NCBI GenBank assembly: GCA_019454205.1
Contig: CP075369.1
Location: 2,542,001-2,606,000 of the forward strand
Direction: 5' to 3'
DNA from: Xanthobacteraceae bacterium
Lineage (GTDB): Bacteria; Pseudomonadota; Alphaproteobacteria; Rhizobiales; Xanthobacteraceae
Length of the DNA stretch: 64,000 bases
The notes beneath the pieces are model-generated. The model had not been told where the DNA came from. It was given only the letters and a program-made list of their open reading frames with translations, and did not search any database. Made by a program: the position numbers and the translations under genes. Within the stretch, counting starts at the first letter, position 1, and every line of letters begins with the position of its first letter. Positions 1-13,199 of the stretch are shown here, piece by piece.

Positions 1-3786
<3,786 letters not shown>

Positions 3787-3791
3787 GTAAA

Positions 3792-5210
3792 ATGGGCAAG
3801 ATCACGGGGTTCCTCGAAATCGAGCGCGAGGACCGGCCCTATCGGCCGGTTGAAGAGCGCATCAAGCATTACCGCGAGTTCGTCGAGCCGCTCTCCGAGA
3901 AAGAGACGCGCGATCAGGCGGCGCGCTGCATGGATTGCGGCATTCCGTACTGTCACAACGGCTGCCCGGTGAATAACCAGATCCCCGACTGGAACGATCT
4001 GGTCTATCGCGGCGACTGGGAAGAAGCCGCGCGCAACCTGCACTCGACCAACAATTTTCCGGAAGTGACTGGCCGCGTCTGTCCGGCGCCGTGCGAAGCG
4101 TCCTGCACGCTCAACCTCGAAGACGTGCCGGTCAACATCAAAACGATCGAAGCCGCAATCGCGGATCGCGCGCATGAGGAAGGCTGGCTGAAGCCGCAAG
4201 TCCCCACGCACAAGACCGGCAAAAAGGTCGCCGTGATCGGCTCCGGTCCCGCCGGCCTTGCATGCGCGCAGCAGCTCGCGCGCGCGGGCCACGACGTGCA
4301 TGTGTTCGAGAAATACGCGAAGGCTGGTGGCCTGCTCCGCTACGGCATTCCCGACTTCAAGATGGAGAAGCACTACATCGACCGCCGCGTCGTGCAGATG
4401 CAGGCGGAAGGCGTTACCTTCCATTACGGCAAGCATGTCGGCGTGGATACGCCGATTGCGGACATCGTCGCAAAGCACGATGCGGTCGTGCTCGCAGGCG
4501 GCGCGGAAAAGGGCCGCGACCTGCCGATTCCGGGCCGCGAACTCGACGGCATCCACTACGCGATGGAATTCCTGCCGCAGCAGAACCGCCGCGTCGGCAA
4601 CGAACCGCTCGGCGGCGTGAAGGAAATCCTCGCTGGCGGCAAGCATGTCATCGTGATCGGCGGCGGCGATACCGGCTCCGACTGCATCGGCACTTCGATC
4701 CGTCAGGGCGCGAAGTCCGTGACGCAACTCGAAATCCTGCCGATGCCGCCGGAAAAAGAAAACAAGCTGATGGTGTGGCCGGACTGGCCGCTCAAGCTGC
4801 GCACCTCATCTTCGCAGGAAGAAGGCGCGGAGCGCGAATTCTCCGTCATGACGCAGGCCTTCACCGGCGAAGGCGGCAAGGTAAAAAAGCTTCGTTGCGT
4901 GCGCGTGGACGGCAACATGAAGCCGGTCGCCGGCACCGAATTCGATCTCGATGCCGAACTCGTGCTGCTCGCGATGGGCTTCGTGCATCCCGTGCACGAA
5001 GGCATGGTCAAGGATTTGGGCGTCGAACTGGATGCGCGCGGCAATGTGAAAGCGAACGTCGCGGACTACAAATCGTCGAAGGAAAAGATTTTCGCTTGCG
5101 GCGACCTGCGCCGCGGACAATCGCTCGTCGTCTGGGCAATCCGCGAAGGCCGTCAGGCCGCGTATTCGGTCGACAAATTCCTGATGGGCGCGACCAACCT
5201 GCCGCGCTAA
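3792..5210 (+). CDS. gltD: Glutamate synthase (NADPH) small subunit
   Basis: This 472-residue flavoprotein passes electrons from NADPH to the large subunit. The N-terminal iron-sulphur region has C46, C49, C54 and C58 ([13 protein letters not shown]) and a second set at C97, C101 and C105. An FAD-binding glycine motif follows at about residues 148-160 ([13 protein letters not shown]), and a second nucleotide motif [13 protein letters not shown] near residue 290 would bind NADPH. Length matches the usual 470-490 residues. It lies 5 bases after gltB and ends 25 bases before a strong terminator, so it is the last gene of the gltBD operon. Confidence 0.97.
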   Translation: MGKITGFLEIEREDRPYRPVEERIKHYREFVEPLSEKETRDQAARCMDCGIPYCHNGCPVNNQIPDWNDLVYRGDWEEAARNLHSTNNFPEVTGRVCPAPCEASCTLNLEDVPVNIKTIEAAIADRAHEEGWLKPQVPTHKTGKKVAVIGSGPAGLACAQQLARAGHDVHVFEKYAKAGGLLRYGIPDFKMEKHYIDRRVVQMQAEGVTFHYGKHVGVDTPIADIVAKHDAVVLAGGAEKGRDLPIPGRELDGIHYAMEFLPQQNRRVGNEPLGGVKEILAGGKHVIVIGGGDTGSDCIGTSIRQGAKSVTQLEILPMPPEKENKLMVWPDWPLKLRTSSSQEEGAEREFSVMTQAFTGEGGKVKKLRCVRVDGNMKPVAGTEFDLDAELVLLAMGFVHPVHEGMVKDLGVELDARGNVKANVADYKSSKEKIFACGDLRRGQSLVVWAIREGRQAAYSVDKFLMGATNLPR

Positions 5211-5234
5211 CGTCTGCGCCAGAAGCTAAAATAA

Positions 5235-5264
5235 AAAAAGCCCGCGGCACGCTGCGGGCTTTTT
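5235..5264. terminator. Bidirectional rho-independent terminator after gltD
   Basis: An AAAAAGCCCGC arm and its complement GCGGGCTTTTT flank a short loop. The A-tract and T-tract lie on opposite sides, so the element can terminate both gltBD on the plus strand and the convergent DUF459 gene on the minus strand, whose stop codon is 8 bases away. Confidence 0.9.
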
Positions 5265-5271
5265 GCTTTCG

Positions 5272-6396
5272 TCAATTCGGCGTCGGCGTCAGTACCAGCG
5301 GCGCGCGGTTCGGCCAGCCGAAATCGTCGGCGCGGCCCGGTACCGCCGCTTGCGGTACGCCTTCGACCAGCGTCTTCGCCGCATTGGGGTCGATTGCACC
5401 CGGCACCGCATTCGTATTCTGCTTCGCCCCCAGCAGCCCGCCCTGCGGCGCGATTGGCATGGTGAGCGGCAGGATCGGTCCCGCCAATGGCTTCACGCCG
5501 GGGATCTGCGGCCCGCCATCGGTGCCGAACGGAATCACAGGGCCGCGCTGGCGCGCATCGAACAGCCGGATCAAATCACGCTCCGGATAATGCGCGAGCT
5601 TGCGCGCGCCGAAGCGCGTGAAGTGGATGCCGTCGCCGAGGCGCAGGCGCCGCGTCTGGCCGTCGAGCGCGGGGCCGGTGGAAACGTATTGCCCCTTGTC
5701 GTCGACAAAGGCTTCCCAGATATCGACGTAGCGCACTTCCGCCTTCACCGAACGCTCGCGGATGATCTCGTTGATGTAAGCCATGTCGTTGGTGAGGCGC
5801 GGCGAAGAAGTCGGCGGCAGTCCCATGAAGAAAATCGAGACGCGCTTTTCCTTCAGGACCGAAAGCAACTGGTCGATCCGCTGCGAATAGATTTCGCGCC
5901 AGCGGTCGGAGCGAAACTCGTGCGCGCCCTGCGCATCGCGCAGCGGTTGCCGGTCGTTCGCGCCCAGCATGATCACGAATGCGGTTGCCGGTTCGGAAGC
6001 GATGATCTTGTTGGCCTCCGCGATCCAGTCATAGAAGTCGGCGCGGACCATGCCCGATGACGCGCGCACCTTCTTCACGATCGCGACTTCCGCGCGCTCG
6101 GTGAAGAACGCTTCCGCGAGGCCCTGCGCGAGTTGGTCCGCCATCGTATCGCCGATGACCACCACGAATTCGGTGGGCTTGGTCTGGCGCTTCGGGTCGT
6201 TGATGGCGTCGTTCGAGGAATTGTAGACAGTGCCGATCAGCGGCGTGACTTCCTCGCGCGGCTTCTCTTCCTTCTTTTCGTTGCGGTCGGGCCAGCGGCC
6301 GAACAGCTGTTCGAGAAAGCTCTGCGCGCGCACGCTGTCGGCGGCAATCGCACCGGCACAGGCAAACATCAGCAGAAAAACAAGCAGCTTTTTCAC
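5272..6396 (-). CDS. SGNH-fold DUF459 family exported protein
   Basis: The 374-residue protein belongs to the SGNH/GDSL-like DUF459 family of exported proteins; its substrate is unknown, and cell-envelope ester or acyl groups are only a guess. The GTG start at 6396 is chosen because GAGGAAAG lies about 8 bases upstream and the product begins with a signal peptide (VKKLLVFLLMFACAGAIAA). A longer open frame to 6873 overlaps the MltB gene and looks like shadow coding. Blocks I, III and V read IGDTMADQ, LGANDRQ and DGIHFTRFG. The first block has Thr where the catalytic Ser of SGNH enzymes sits. The C-terminus is rich in Pro and Gly. It follows the MltB-like gene by 59 bases. Confidence 0.8.
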   Translation of the reverse strand: MKKLLVFLLMFACAGAIAADSVRAQSFLEQLFGRWPDRNEKKEEKPREEVTPLIGTVYNSSNDAINDPKRQTKPTEFVVVIGDTMADQLAQGLAEAFFTERAEVAIVKKVRASSGMVRADFYDWIAEANKIIASEPATAFVIMLGANDRQPLRDAQGAHEFRSDRWREIYSQRIDQLLSVLKEKRVSIFFMGLPPTSSPRLTNDMAYINEIIRERSVKAEVRYVDIWEAFVDDKGQYVSTGPALDGQTRRLRLGDGIHFTRFGARKLAHYPERDLIRLFDARQRGPVIPFGTDGGPQIPGVKPLAGPILPLTMPIAPQGGLLGAKQNTNAVPGAIDPNAAKTLVEGVPQAAVPGRADDFGWPNRAPLVLTPTPN

Positions 6397-6455
6397 GGGC
6401 AGCTTTCCTCGCCCGCTATCGATGGCCGCTTTTGGCGGCCATTTCAAGACTTGCC

Positions 6456-7772
6456 TTAGCGGCTTGTGCGCAGCCGTTCCAGCACGGCGACGGTAGCGAA
6501 AGCATCCGGCGTCATGCCATTTTGCCGCTGATAGGCGGCAAGCGCCTCGCGCGTCCTGTCGTCGAACTTCCCGTCCGCCGTACCCTGATAGAGACCCAGC
6601 GCGGAAAGCCGCTCCTGCAATTCGATCCGCTCCGCGCGCGAGAGCACCTGCTCGCCGCGCGGCCACCCGGCCTCGAATGGCCCGCCGCCGCGAATACGAT
6701 CCGCCAGATGGCCGATGGCGAGCGCATAGGCATCGGCCGGATTGTAGCGAAGGATGGTCTGGAAATTCTGCGTCATCAGGAACGCCGGCCCGCGCGCGCC
6801 AGCCGGCGCGAGGATATAGCCCTGCGTAGCGGGAAGCTGGCCACGCACGCGCTGCACGCCAAGCGACGCCCATTCCCGCGTGGACTTCTTCACGTTCTTG
6901 TTGGCGAGATTGTAATTGAAGCCGCGCGGCAGTTTCACTTCATAACCCCAGCTCAAACCGCGCTGCCAGCCGTTGCGACTCAGATTGTTCGCAGTGGAAG
7001 CAAGTGCATCGGGCACGGTGTCCACGAGATCGCGCCGTCCATCGCCGTCGAAATCGACCGCGAGGCGCCGGAAGGTGGTCGGCATGAATTGCGTCTGCCC
7101 GAATGCGCCCGCCCACGATCCCTTGAAACGCTCGCGCGCAATGTCGCCGCGCGCTACGATTTCCATTGCCGCGAGAAACTCGGCGCGGAAAAAATCCTGC
7201 CTGCGGCCGATGCAGGCGAGCGTCGCAGTAGAGCGGATCACGTCACGGTCGCCGCGGTTCGCGCCGAAGTTCGATTCGATGCCCCAGATCGCCGCAACCA
7301 CATACGGGTCGATACCGTAGGTCTGTTCGATGCGCTGGAATACGTTGCGGTACTGCGCGAACATCTCGCGCCCCTTCTCGATGCGGCGCTCCGCGACCAG
7401 CGTGTCGATGTAATCCCAGACCGCTTTTGTGAACTCCGGCTGGCGGTCCATCAATTCGAGGATTTTCAGGTCCGGTTCGAGATCGCGCGTCTCGCGATTG
7501 TAGATCGCATGCGAAATGCCGCGTTGCGCAGCCTGCGGCGCAATACCGGCAATACATTGCCTGAAGTTGGCCGCGCCCTGTGCAATCGCCTGCTGCGTCA
7601 TCGCAGGATGCGTGGCGGGCTGCGCATTCGCGGGCTTACCCGGCAGGTTGTTATGCGTGCGAACCGGCTCGTTGAAACTTTGTGTAGAAACCGGGTCGCT
7701 CGCACACGCCATCAGCGATGCAGAGATGCCCGCAAGCGCACAGACGCGCGCCACGTTCGTCAACCGTTTCAT
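6456..7772 (-). CDS. MltB-family lytic murein transglycosylase, lipoprotein, with peptidoglycan-binding domain
   Basis: The 438-residue product cleaves glycan strands of murein to 1,6-anhydromuramyl ends. The ATG at 7772 follows a GAGGA site; an in-frame TTG four codons upstream is less likely. The N-terminus is a lipoprotein signal with the lipobox LMAC. The SLT_2/MltB catalytic domain carries the acid Glu in AAIWGIESNFG and typical GAFGQTQFMPTTF and VDFDGDG blocks. A C-terminal peptidoglycan-binding domain 1 follows (LQERLSALGLYQGTADG). The domain order is usual for the alphaproteobacterial branch. It sits between two other envelope genes on the same strand. Confidence 0.93.
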   Translation of the reverse strand: MKRLTNVARVCALAGISASLMACASDPVSTQSFNEPVRTHNNLPGKPANAQPATHPAMTQQAIAQGAANFRQCIAGIAPQAAQRGISHAIYNRETRDLEPDLKILELMDRQPEFTKAVWDYIDTLVAERRIEKGREMFAQYRNVFQRIEQTYGIDPYVVAAIWGIESNFGANRGDRDVIRSTATLACIGRRQDFFRAEFLAAMEIVARGDIARERFKGSWAGAFGQTQFMPTTFRRLAVDFDGDGRRDLVDTVPDALASTANNLSRNGWQRGLSWGYEVKLPRGFNYNLANKNVKKSTREWASLGVQRVRGQLPATQGYILAPAGARGPAFLMTQNFQTILRYNPADAYALAIGHLADRIRGGGPFEAGWPRGEQVLSRAERIELQERLSALGLYQGTADGKFDDRTREALAAYQRQNGMTPDAFATVAVLERLRTSR

Positions 7773-7822
7773 TCGTCCTCGCAACTACGCAGCACAAACT
7801 TCGCGAGAACGGCGCTCCAGAC

Positions 7823-9358
7823 CTATCGCTGCAATCGAATGCCGATCAGCCCGATATTCGCCGTGTAGTCGGAACCGGGAACGTTCGAGAAAAGCTGCTC
7901 GTGGCGATACTCCGCCTTGAGCGCGAGCGACCGGTTCAGGAAATACGTCAATGCAACGGAAGTTCGTAAATAATCGTTAACCAGCCCGGAACCGCGGTAA
8001 TCCTCGATGGTGTAACCGAGGCTGGCAGAAGCGATCAGCCAGCGGCGGAATGCGTGCTCCACGACCAGCCGCGCTTCCCGGCGCAATACGCCGGCCGCCC
8101 CCGGCACGATGGTTTCGTCGATGGCCGAGGTCGCGTTCAGCCGCACCGTGGTCAGCCCGGTTGCGCGCCAGATCAGCGAGGAGTCGACGATCACGCCCTG
8201 GATGTCGTTGAGCGACGGATCGGCATAGGTGCGGATCGCGTAACCGGCCGAAATCTCGCCGGAGAGCACTTCCTTCCTGCCGAAGGTGAAGCCCGCGCGC
8301 ACAAGCGCGCCCTCGGAGTCGCGCTGGATGCCGGTGAAATCGACTGCGAGGTCGCGCTCGCGCTTGTCCACCACCGTCTCGATGAACGGCATCACATCCG
8401 GCGACCATTCATAGGCCGCGCGCAGCCGCAGCGAATACTGGTTGTAGTCGCGATCCGAAAGATCGGCGACCGTGCCGTTGGTCAGCTTCGCGTTGTCGTA
8501 GACATTGCGCTCGAAAGCCGTGCCCGCAGTGAGTTCGAGCCGGTTGAAGCGCTGCACATAGGCCGCACCCACGCCGAACGTATAGATGTTCGGCAGTTCC
8601 GCGACCGAGGCAGTGAGGTTAGGGCTGCCCGGATTCTCGGTGCGCAGTGCGAACTTGCCGTCCACCTCGATGCGGCCGTCGCGCGTCACGTCGATGCGGC
8701 CACGCAGGTTTGCCTGCAAGTCGGGACGGTTCAGGCCCTCGATGTCGAAGTAGTGCGTGTAACTGCCGCGCATATCCAGCGTGAGCTGATGCCGCGACCA
8801 GTCGGAAGCCGCGAGCAATTGCGCGGTCGCTACACTCAGGCTCGAACCCTGCCCGTTCGCGACGCGCGTGGCATTCGTGTCGTAGCCGTAGTCTACGTCG
8901 ATACTCGGCCGCAGGATGAACGTGCCGGAGCGGAACCCGATTGGCGCGAACGGCTCGTCTTCTGGCACGGCACGGCGGCGCGGGCGCTGGACGATACTGC
9001 CGGTGACATCGGCGGCCGCGTTCTGTTGCTGCACGCGCAGCAAGCCGGGGTTGCGGTTCACCTGCGCGGGTGGAATTGCAGGCTCGGTGTTTTTCGTCGC
9101 CTGCTTTTTCTTCGCGCCCTTCGTGTTTTTCTTTTTCTGCGAGACGAAACCGGTCGTCGCCGCACCGGAGCCGGGCGGGCTTGCGTAAGGCGGATCGAAG
9201 CGTCCTGCCGCCACGCTCATCTCGCCGATGTTCTGCCGGTTGCCGGAAAGGTTGAGCCGGTCCTGCCGGTCGCGATCGTCCGTCGCGGTCTGCGCGAACG
9301 CAGCCGAACAGCACGCGAGCATAAGCACCGCGGCAAACGCGCGGGCGCTTCCGCTCAT
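7823..9358 (-). CDS. Outer-membrane beta-barrel protein (BBP2_2-like)
   Basis: The predicted product is 511 residues. The ATG at 9358 gives a clean signal peptide ending CCSAAFAQ; a TTG 15 codons further upstream is open but less likely. A low-complexity periplasmic stretch rich in Lys, Pro and Gln (about residues 60-120) precedes a C-terminal region of roughly 350 residues with alternating hydrophobic residues and many aromatic ends (for example SYTHYFDIEGL, YNQYSLRLRAAYEW, LALKAEYRHEQLF), as in putative beta-barrel porin 2 proteins. It ends IGIRLQR rather than in the usual terminal Phe. Function is unknown: porin, polysaccharide export or structural. It is 50 bases upstream of the MltB-like gene. 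Confidence 0.75.
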   Translation of the reverse strand: MSGSARAFAAVLMLACCSAAFAQTATDDRDRQDRLNLSGNRQNIGEMSVAAGRFDPPYASPPGSGAATTGFVSQKKKNTKGAKKKQATKNTEPAIPPAQVNRNPGLLRVQQQNAAADVTGSIVQRPRRRAVPEDEPFAPIGFRSGTFILRPSIDVDYGYDTNATRVANGQGSSLSVATAQLLAASDWSRHQLTLDMRGSYTHYFDIEGLNRPDLQANLRGRIDVTRDGRIEVDGKFALRTENPGSPNLTASVAELPNIYTFGVGAAYVQRFNRLELTAGTAFERNVYDNAKLTNGTVADLSDRDYNQYSLRLRAAYEWSPDVMPFIETVVDKRERDLAVDFTGIQRDSEGALVRAGFTFGRKEVLSGEISAGYAIRTYADPSLNDIQGVIVDSSLIWRATGLTTVRLNATSAIDETIVPGAAGVLRREARLVVEHAFRRWLIASASLGYTIEDYRGSGLVNDYLRTSVALTYFLNRSLALKAEYRHEQLFSNVPGSDYTANIGLIGIRLQR

Positions 9359-9526
9359 CCACAGTCGCGGCGAGATAGGTCCCGGCAAAACAAACGCCCG
9401 CAATGGCTTGAATGGTTAACGAAGGTAAAACGGGCATGGTTAATGCTTCGTTGTCCGATCCTCCGGATTGGCCTCGAACCCTCGGCCCGTGCTAGGGAAT
9501 CGGCCCGTTTCCAACCTCAGGTTCCA

Positions 9527-10549
9527 ATGCAAAAGCCCGGCAAAAGCCCTGCGCAGACGCCCGCCTCGCTCCATACCGCCTCCGCCCTCCGCACGCTGGA
9601 AACGGAAGCAAAGGGCATGAGCGCGCTGTCCGCGGCCTTCGCGGGTGTGCTGGGACAGAGCTTCGCGGATGCGGTCGAAAGAATCCGCGCCGTGTCCGGC
9701 CCGCGCGGCGAGAACGGGCGCGTCATCGTCACCGGCATGGGCAAGAGCGGCCATGTCGGCCGCAAGATCGCGGCGACACTTTCCTCCACGGGCACGCCCG
9801 CCTATTTCGTGCATCCCGGCGAAGCGAGCCACGGCGACCTCGGCGTCATTTCCGACAAGAACGACGTGATCCTCGCGCTGTCATGGTCCGGCGAAACCGC
9901 CGAACTGCGCGACCTCGTCGATTATGCGAACCGCTTCAGCGTCACGCTGCTCGCCGTTACCTCGAACGCGGACTCCGCGCTCGCGCGCGCGGCGGATATC
10001 GTGCTGCTGCTGCCCGCCGCGCCGGAAGCCTGCCCGAACGGACTTGCGCCGACGACTTCGACGCTGATGCAACTTGCGCTCGGCGATGCGCTCGCGGTCG
10101 CGCTGCTGGAAAGCCGTGGCTTCACCGCCCTCGATTTCAAGGCGCTGCATCCGGGCGGCAAGCTCGGCGCGAACCTGCGCTTCGTGCGCGACCTCATGCA
10201 TACCGGCGAGCGCGTGCCGCTTGTGCAATTCGGCACGCCGATGTCGGAAGCGATTGTCGAGATGTCGGCGAAAGGCTTCGGCTGCGTCGGCATCGTCGAT
10301 GCGAACGGCGCACTGGCCGGCATCGTCACCGACGGCGACCTGCGCCGCCACATGAGCAGCGACCTGCTCGGCAAGACGGTCGAAAGCGTGATGACCCGCA
10401 ATCCGAAAACCGCGCGCCCCGATCAGTTAGCGGCGGAAGTGCTGGAGCATCTCAACACGTCGAACATCACAGCACTGTTCGTGGTGGAGGACCGCAAGCC
10501 GTCCGGCCTGATCCACCTGCACGACCTGCTGCGGATCGGCGTCGCGTAA
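9527..10549 (+). CDS. kdsD: Arabinose-5-phosphate isomerase (KpsF/GutQ family)
   Basis: This 340-residue enzyme interconverts ribulose 5-phosphate and arabinose 5-phosphate, the first step of Kdo and hence lipopolysaccharide synthesis. The open frame reaches far upstream only because it runs antisense to the beta-barrel gene; the ATG at 9527 gives a normal family length. An N-terminal SIS domain (about 40-190) has VTGMGKSGHVGRK, LSWSGETAEL and the APTTSTLMQLALGDA block; two CBS domains fill the C-terminal half (GIVTDGDLRR, GLIHLHDLLR). It ends 3 bases from the convergent nfeD-like gene. Confidence 0.93.
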   Translation: MQKPGKSPAQTPASLHTASALRTLETEAKGMSALSAAFAGVLGQSFADAVERIRAVSGPRGENGRVIVTGMGKSGHVGRKIAATLSSTGTPAYFVHPGEASHGDLGVISDKNDVILALSWSGETAELRDLVDYANRFSVTLLAVTSNADSALARAADIVLLLPAAPEACPNGLAPTTSTLMQLALGDALAVALLESRGFTALDFKALHPGGKLGANLRFVRDLMHTGERVPLVQFGTPMSEAIVEMSAKGFGCVGIVDANGALAGIVTDGDLRRHMSSDLLGKTVESVMTRNPKTARPDQLAAEVLEHLNTSNITALFVVEDRKPSGLIHLHDLLRIGVA

Positions 10550-10552
10550 GCC

Positions 10553-10993
10553 TTACGCCTTCTCGACGATCAGACTTGCGCCATCGGCCTGCGTCACGCG
10601 CACCTTGCTGCCTGCGGGACAGTCCGGACCGGTGACGCGCCATGTCGAGTCGTCGATCCGTACGCGGCCCGAACCGGATACGATCGGCTCGTCGAGCGTG
10701 AAGATGCGGCCAACGAAAGCATCGGCGCGGCGATTCAGAAACGGCTTGTCCGTTGCCGTCACCACGGTCGGATAAAAACGCCGCCCCAGCAGCACCGAGA
10801 CCACCGACAGGATCGCGAAGATCACGATCTGCACCTGCCAGGTCAGCGACACGATCCAGCCGATTACGCCGGTGGCGATTGCCGCGAGACCGAGCCACAG
10901 CATGTACGTTCCGGGCAACATTACTTCCAGCGCCAGCAGGATGCCGCCGGCGATGAACCAATTCCAGTTGCCAAGTTGCGCGAGGAAATTCAT
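10553..10993 (-). CDS. NfeD-like C-terminal (OB-fold) membrane protein
   Basis: The 146-residue product has an N-terminal membrane region of three or four segments (about 10-75) followed by a soluble OB-fold NfeD-C domain (FVGRIFTLDEPIVSGSGRVR). This short type lacks the ClpP-like protease part of long NfeD proteins. It starts 12 bases after the SPFH gene, the classic pairing of stomatin/QmcA with a short NfeD (QmcA-YbbK in E. coli). Such pairs sit in membrane microdomains; the exact role is unknown. Confidence 0.88.
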   Translation of the reverse strand: MNFLAQLGNWNWFIAGGILLALEVMLPGTYMLWLGLAAIATGVIGWIVSLTWQVQIVIFAILSVVSVLLGRRFYPTVVTATDKPFLNRRADAFVGRIFTLDEPIVSGSGRVRIDDSTWRVTGPDCPAGSKVRVTQADGASLIVEKA

Positions 10994-11005
10994 CGAAACG
11001 CTCCG

Positions 11006-11974
11006 TTACGTGCGGCGCGGGCCGGTCGGCGAACTGCCGGGGCCGCCCGTACCCGGACGGTTGTCGCCGAACACCGACTTCGACAGCTCGGCGATGCCGC
11101 CAAGCGAGCCGAGAATCGCGGTCGCTTCATAAGGCAGCATGAACACCTTCTGGTTCGGCGACATGGCAAACTGCTCCATCGCCTTCACGTATTTTTCGGC
11201 GATGTAGTAATTCAGCGCGGCGGGCTGGCCGCTGGAAATGGCGCTTGAAAGAACCTGAGTGGCCTTCGCGTCGGCTTCTGCGAGACGCTCGCGCGCCTCG
11301 GCGTCGCGGAATGCGGCTTCGCGGCGGCCTTCGGCTTCGAGGATCTGCGACTGCTTTTCGCCCTCGGCGCGAAGGATTTCCGACTGCCGCTGGCCCTCGG
11401 CTTCCAGTACCACCGCGCGCTTGTCGCGCTCGGCTTTCATCTGGCGACCCATCGCCGCGACCAGATCGGCCGGCGGCACGATGTCCTTGATCTCGACGCG
11501 CGTGATCTTCACGCCCCAGACCGACGACGCGGCATCGACCACTTTGAGCAGGCGGTCGTTGATCTCGTCGCGATGCGACAGCAGCATGTCGAGATCCATC
11601 GAACCCATCACGGTACGGATATTCGTCATGATGAGGTTCTGGATCGCGCGGTTCAGGTTGGTGATTTCGTAGCTCGCGCGCGCGGCGTCGAACACCTGGA
11701 AGAAGGCAACGCCGTCGACCGCCACGGTCGCGTTGTCCTTGGTGATGACTTCCTGCGTCGGCACGTCGAGCACCTGCTCCATCATGTTCACCTTGGAGCC
11801 GATACGGTCGATGAACGGGACGATGAAGTTGAGGCCGGAGGTCAGCGTAGTCGTGTAACGGCGGAAGCGCTCGACCGTATAGTGATAGCCTTGCGGCACC
11901 GTCTTGACGCCCGCAAATACCGTCGCAATGGCAATCACCAGTACGACGATGACGAAAATACTAAAGCCTTCCAT
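11006..11974 (-). CDS. SPFH/Band 7 domain protein (stomatin/QmcA type)
   Basis: The 322-residue protein starts at the ATG at 11974, preceded by GGGAGG at good spacing, and begins with a single membrane segment (FSIFVIVVLVIAIATVFAG). An SPFH domain with VPQGYHYTVERFRRY follows. A long charged helix with Glu-Ala-Glu-Gly repeats (LEAEGQRQSEILRAEGEKQ) is the flotillin-like coiled coil, and the tail is rich in Gly and Pro. Homologues form ring-like assemblies around membrane proteases such as FtsH. The short NfeD gene immediately downstream is its usual partner. Confidence 0.92.
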   Translation of the reverse strand: MEGFSIFVIVVLVIAIATVFAGVKTVPQGYHYTVERFRRYTTTLTSGLNFIVPFIDRIGSKVNMMEQVLDVPTQEVITKDNATVAVDGVAFFQVFDAARASYEITNLNRAIQNLIMTNIRTVMGSMDLDMLLSHRDEINDRLLKVVDAASSVWGVKITRVEIKDIVPPADLVAAMGRQMKAERDKRAVVLEAEGQRQSEILRAEGEKQSQILEAEGRREAAFRDAEARERLAEADAKATQVLSSAISSGQPAALNYYIAEKYVKAMEQFAMSPNQKVFMLPYEATAILGSLGGIAELSKSVFGDNRPGTGGPGSSPTGPRRT

Positions 11975-12064
11975 GGAGCGCCTCCCGCGCGAGATTCCGC
12001 CGATTTCTCCAAGGATGGCTTGCGCGCGCCGCACTCGCAAGAGGCGGCGGTTTTCACAATTCCG

Positions 12065-13120
12065 TCAGCGCCAGCCGGACAACTCGCGCTCGACGACGTG
12101 ACGCAGAACCCTGATCCCCGCCTCCGAATCGTTCAGGCATGGAATGGCCGCAAAATTCTCGCCGCCATGCTCCCGGAAGATATGCGCATTCTCCATGCCG
12201 ATTTCCTCGATGGTTTCGAGACAATCCGCGACGAAGCCCGGCGTCACCACCGCAAGGTTCTTCACGCCGGCCTTGGCCAGCGCCTCCACGGTCTTGTCGG
12301 TATAGGGCTGGAGCCATTCCGCGCGCCCGAAGCGCGACTGGAAGGTGAGCCGCAGTTTTTCCTCGCTCATTCCCAGATGCTCGCGCAACAGCCGTGCGGT
12401 CTTCACGCACTGGCAATAATAAGGGTCGCCCTTGAGCAGATATTCGAGCGGCACGCCGTGGAACGACGCGATGATCGTATCCGGCTTCCACGCGAGCTTC
12501 GCGATTTCGGCCTGCATCGCTTCCGCGACCGCCTCGATATAGACCGGATCGTCATGCCACGGCGGCGCGATACGAACCGCAGGCTGCCAGCGCATCTCTT
12601 TCAGCGCGTCGAACGTCTTGTCGGCGACCGTCGCGGTCGTCGCCGCCGCGTATTGTGGATAGAGCGGCACGACGAGGATGCGGTCGCAGCCCTGCTCCTG
12701 CAGATGCTTCAGGCGCGATGCAATCGACGGATTTCCGTAGCGCATCGCCCAATCGACATGAAGGTTATCCGCCCCGGAGAAATACGCCGCGACCTTCTCC
12801 GCCTGCGCGCGCGTGATCGTCTTCAACGGGCCTTCGTCTTTTTCCTTGTTCCAGATCTTGTCGTAGTCGCGCCCCTTTGCCTGCGGGCGGCGCGAAAGGA
12901 TGATGACGTTCAGCACGAACCACCACAACGCGCGCGGCGCCTCGATCACGCGGCGGTCCGACAGAAACTCTTTGAGGTATCGGCGCATGGACCAGTAATC
13001 GGTCGCATCGGGCGTGCCGAGGTTGACCAGCAGCACGCCGATCTGCCGGCCGCGCAGCGCGGGATGGTCCGGCGGCAATCCGGCGCCGCGCAATACCGAA
13101 GGGATGGTCGCGTCGTTCAT
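12065..13120 (-). CDS. hemH: Ferrochelatase
   Basis: This 351-residue enzyme inserts ferrous iron into protoporphyrin IX, the last step of protoheme synthesis. The ATG at 13120 is preceded by GAGG and gives MNDATIPS; upstream codons run into the divergent gene's control region. Family marks are GVLLVNLGTPD near the N-terminus, the catalytic His in IIASFHGVP, the SRFGRAEWLQPYTD block and VVTPGFVADCLETIEEI. It is divergent from the nucleotidase-family gene, with 79 bases between them. Confidence 0.95.
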   Translation of the reverse strand: MNDATIPSVLRGAGLPPDHPALRGRQIGVLLVNLGTPDATDYWSMRRYLKEFLSDRRVIEAPRALWWFVLNVIILSRRPQAKGRDYDKIWNKEKDEGPLKTITRAQAEKVAAYFSGADNLHVDWAMRYGNPSIASRLKHLQEQGCDRILVVPLYPQYAAATTATVADKTFDALKEMRWQPAVRIAPPWHDDPVYIEAVAEAMQAEIAKLAWKPDTIIASFHGVPLEYLLKGDPYYCQCVKTARLLREHLGMSEEKLRLTFQSRFGRAEWLQPYTDKTVEALAKAGVKNLAVVTPGFVADCLETIEEIGMENAHIFREHGGENFAAIPCLNDSEAGIRVLRHVVERELSGWR

Positions 13121-13199
13121 GGCTGACCTCGTGGTGCGCGAATATACCCGTGGCGGCGCGCGCTGCACACATGCTAGAGGAGGCGCAAAGCCGCACATC

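Noticed and set aside
6397..6873. 159-codon N-terminal extension of the DUF459 gene
   Set aside because: It overlaps the MltB coding region in another frame and lacks any domain. The GTG at 6396 with a ribosome site and signal peptide is a better start.
8054..9526. 490-codon upstream extension of kdsD
   Set aside because: It runs antisense to the beta-barrel gene; the SIS-CBS-CBS protein is complete from 9527.
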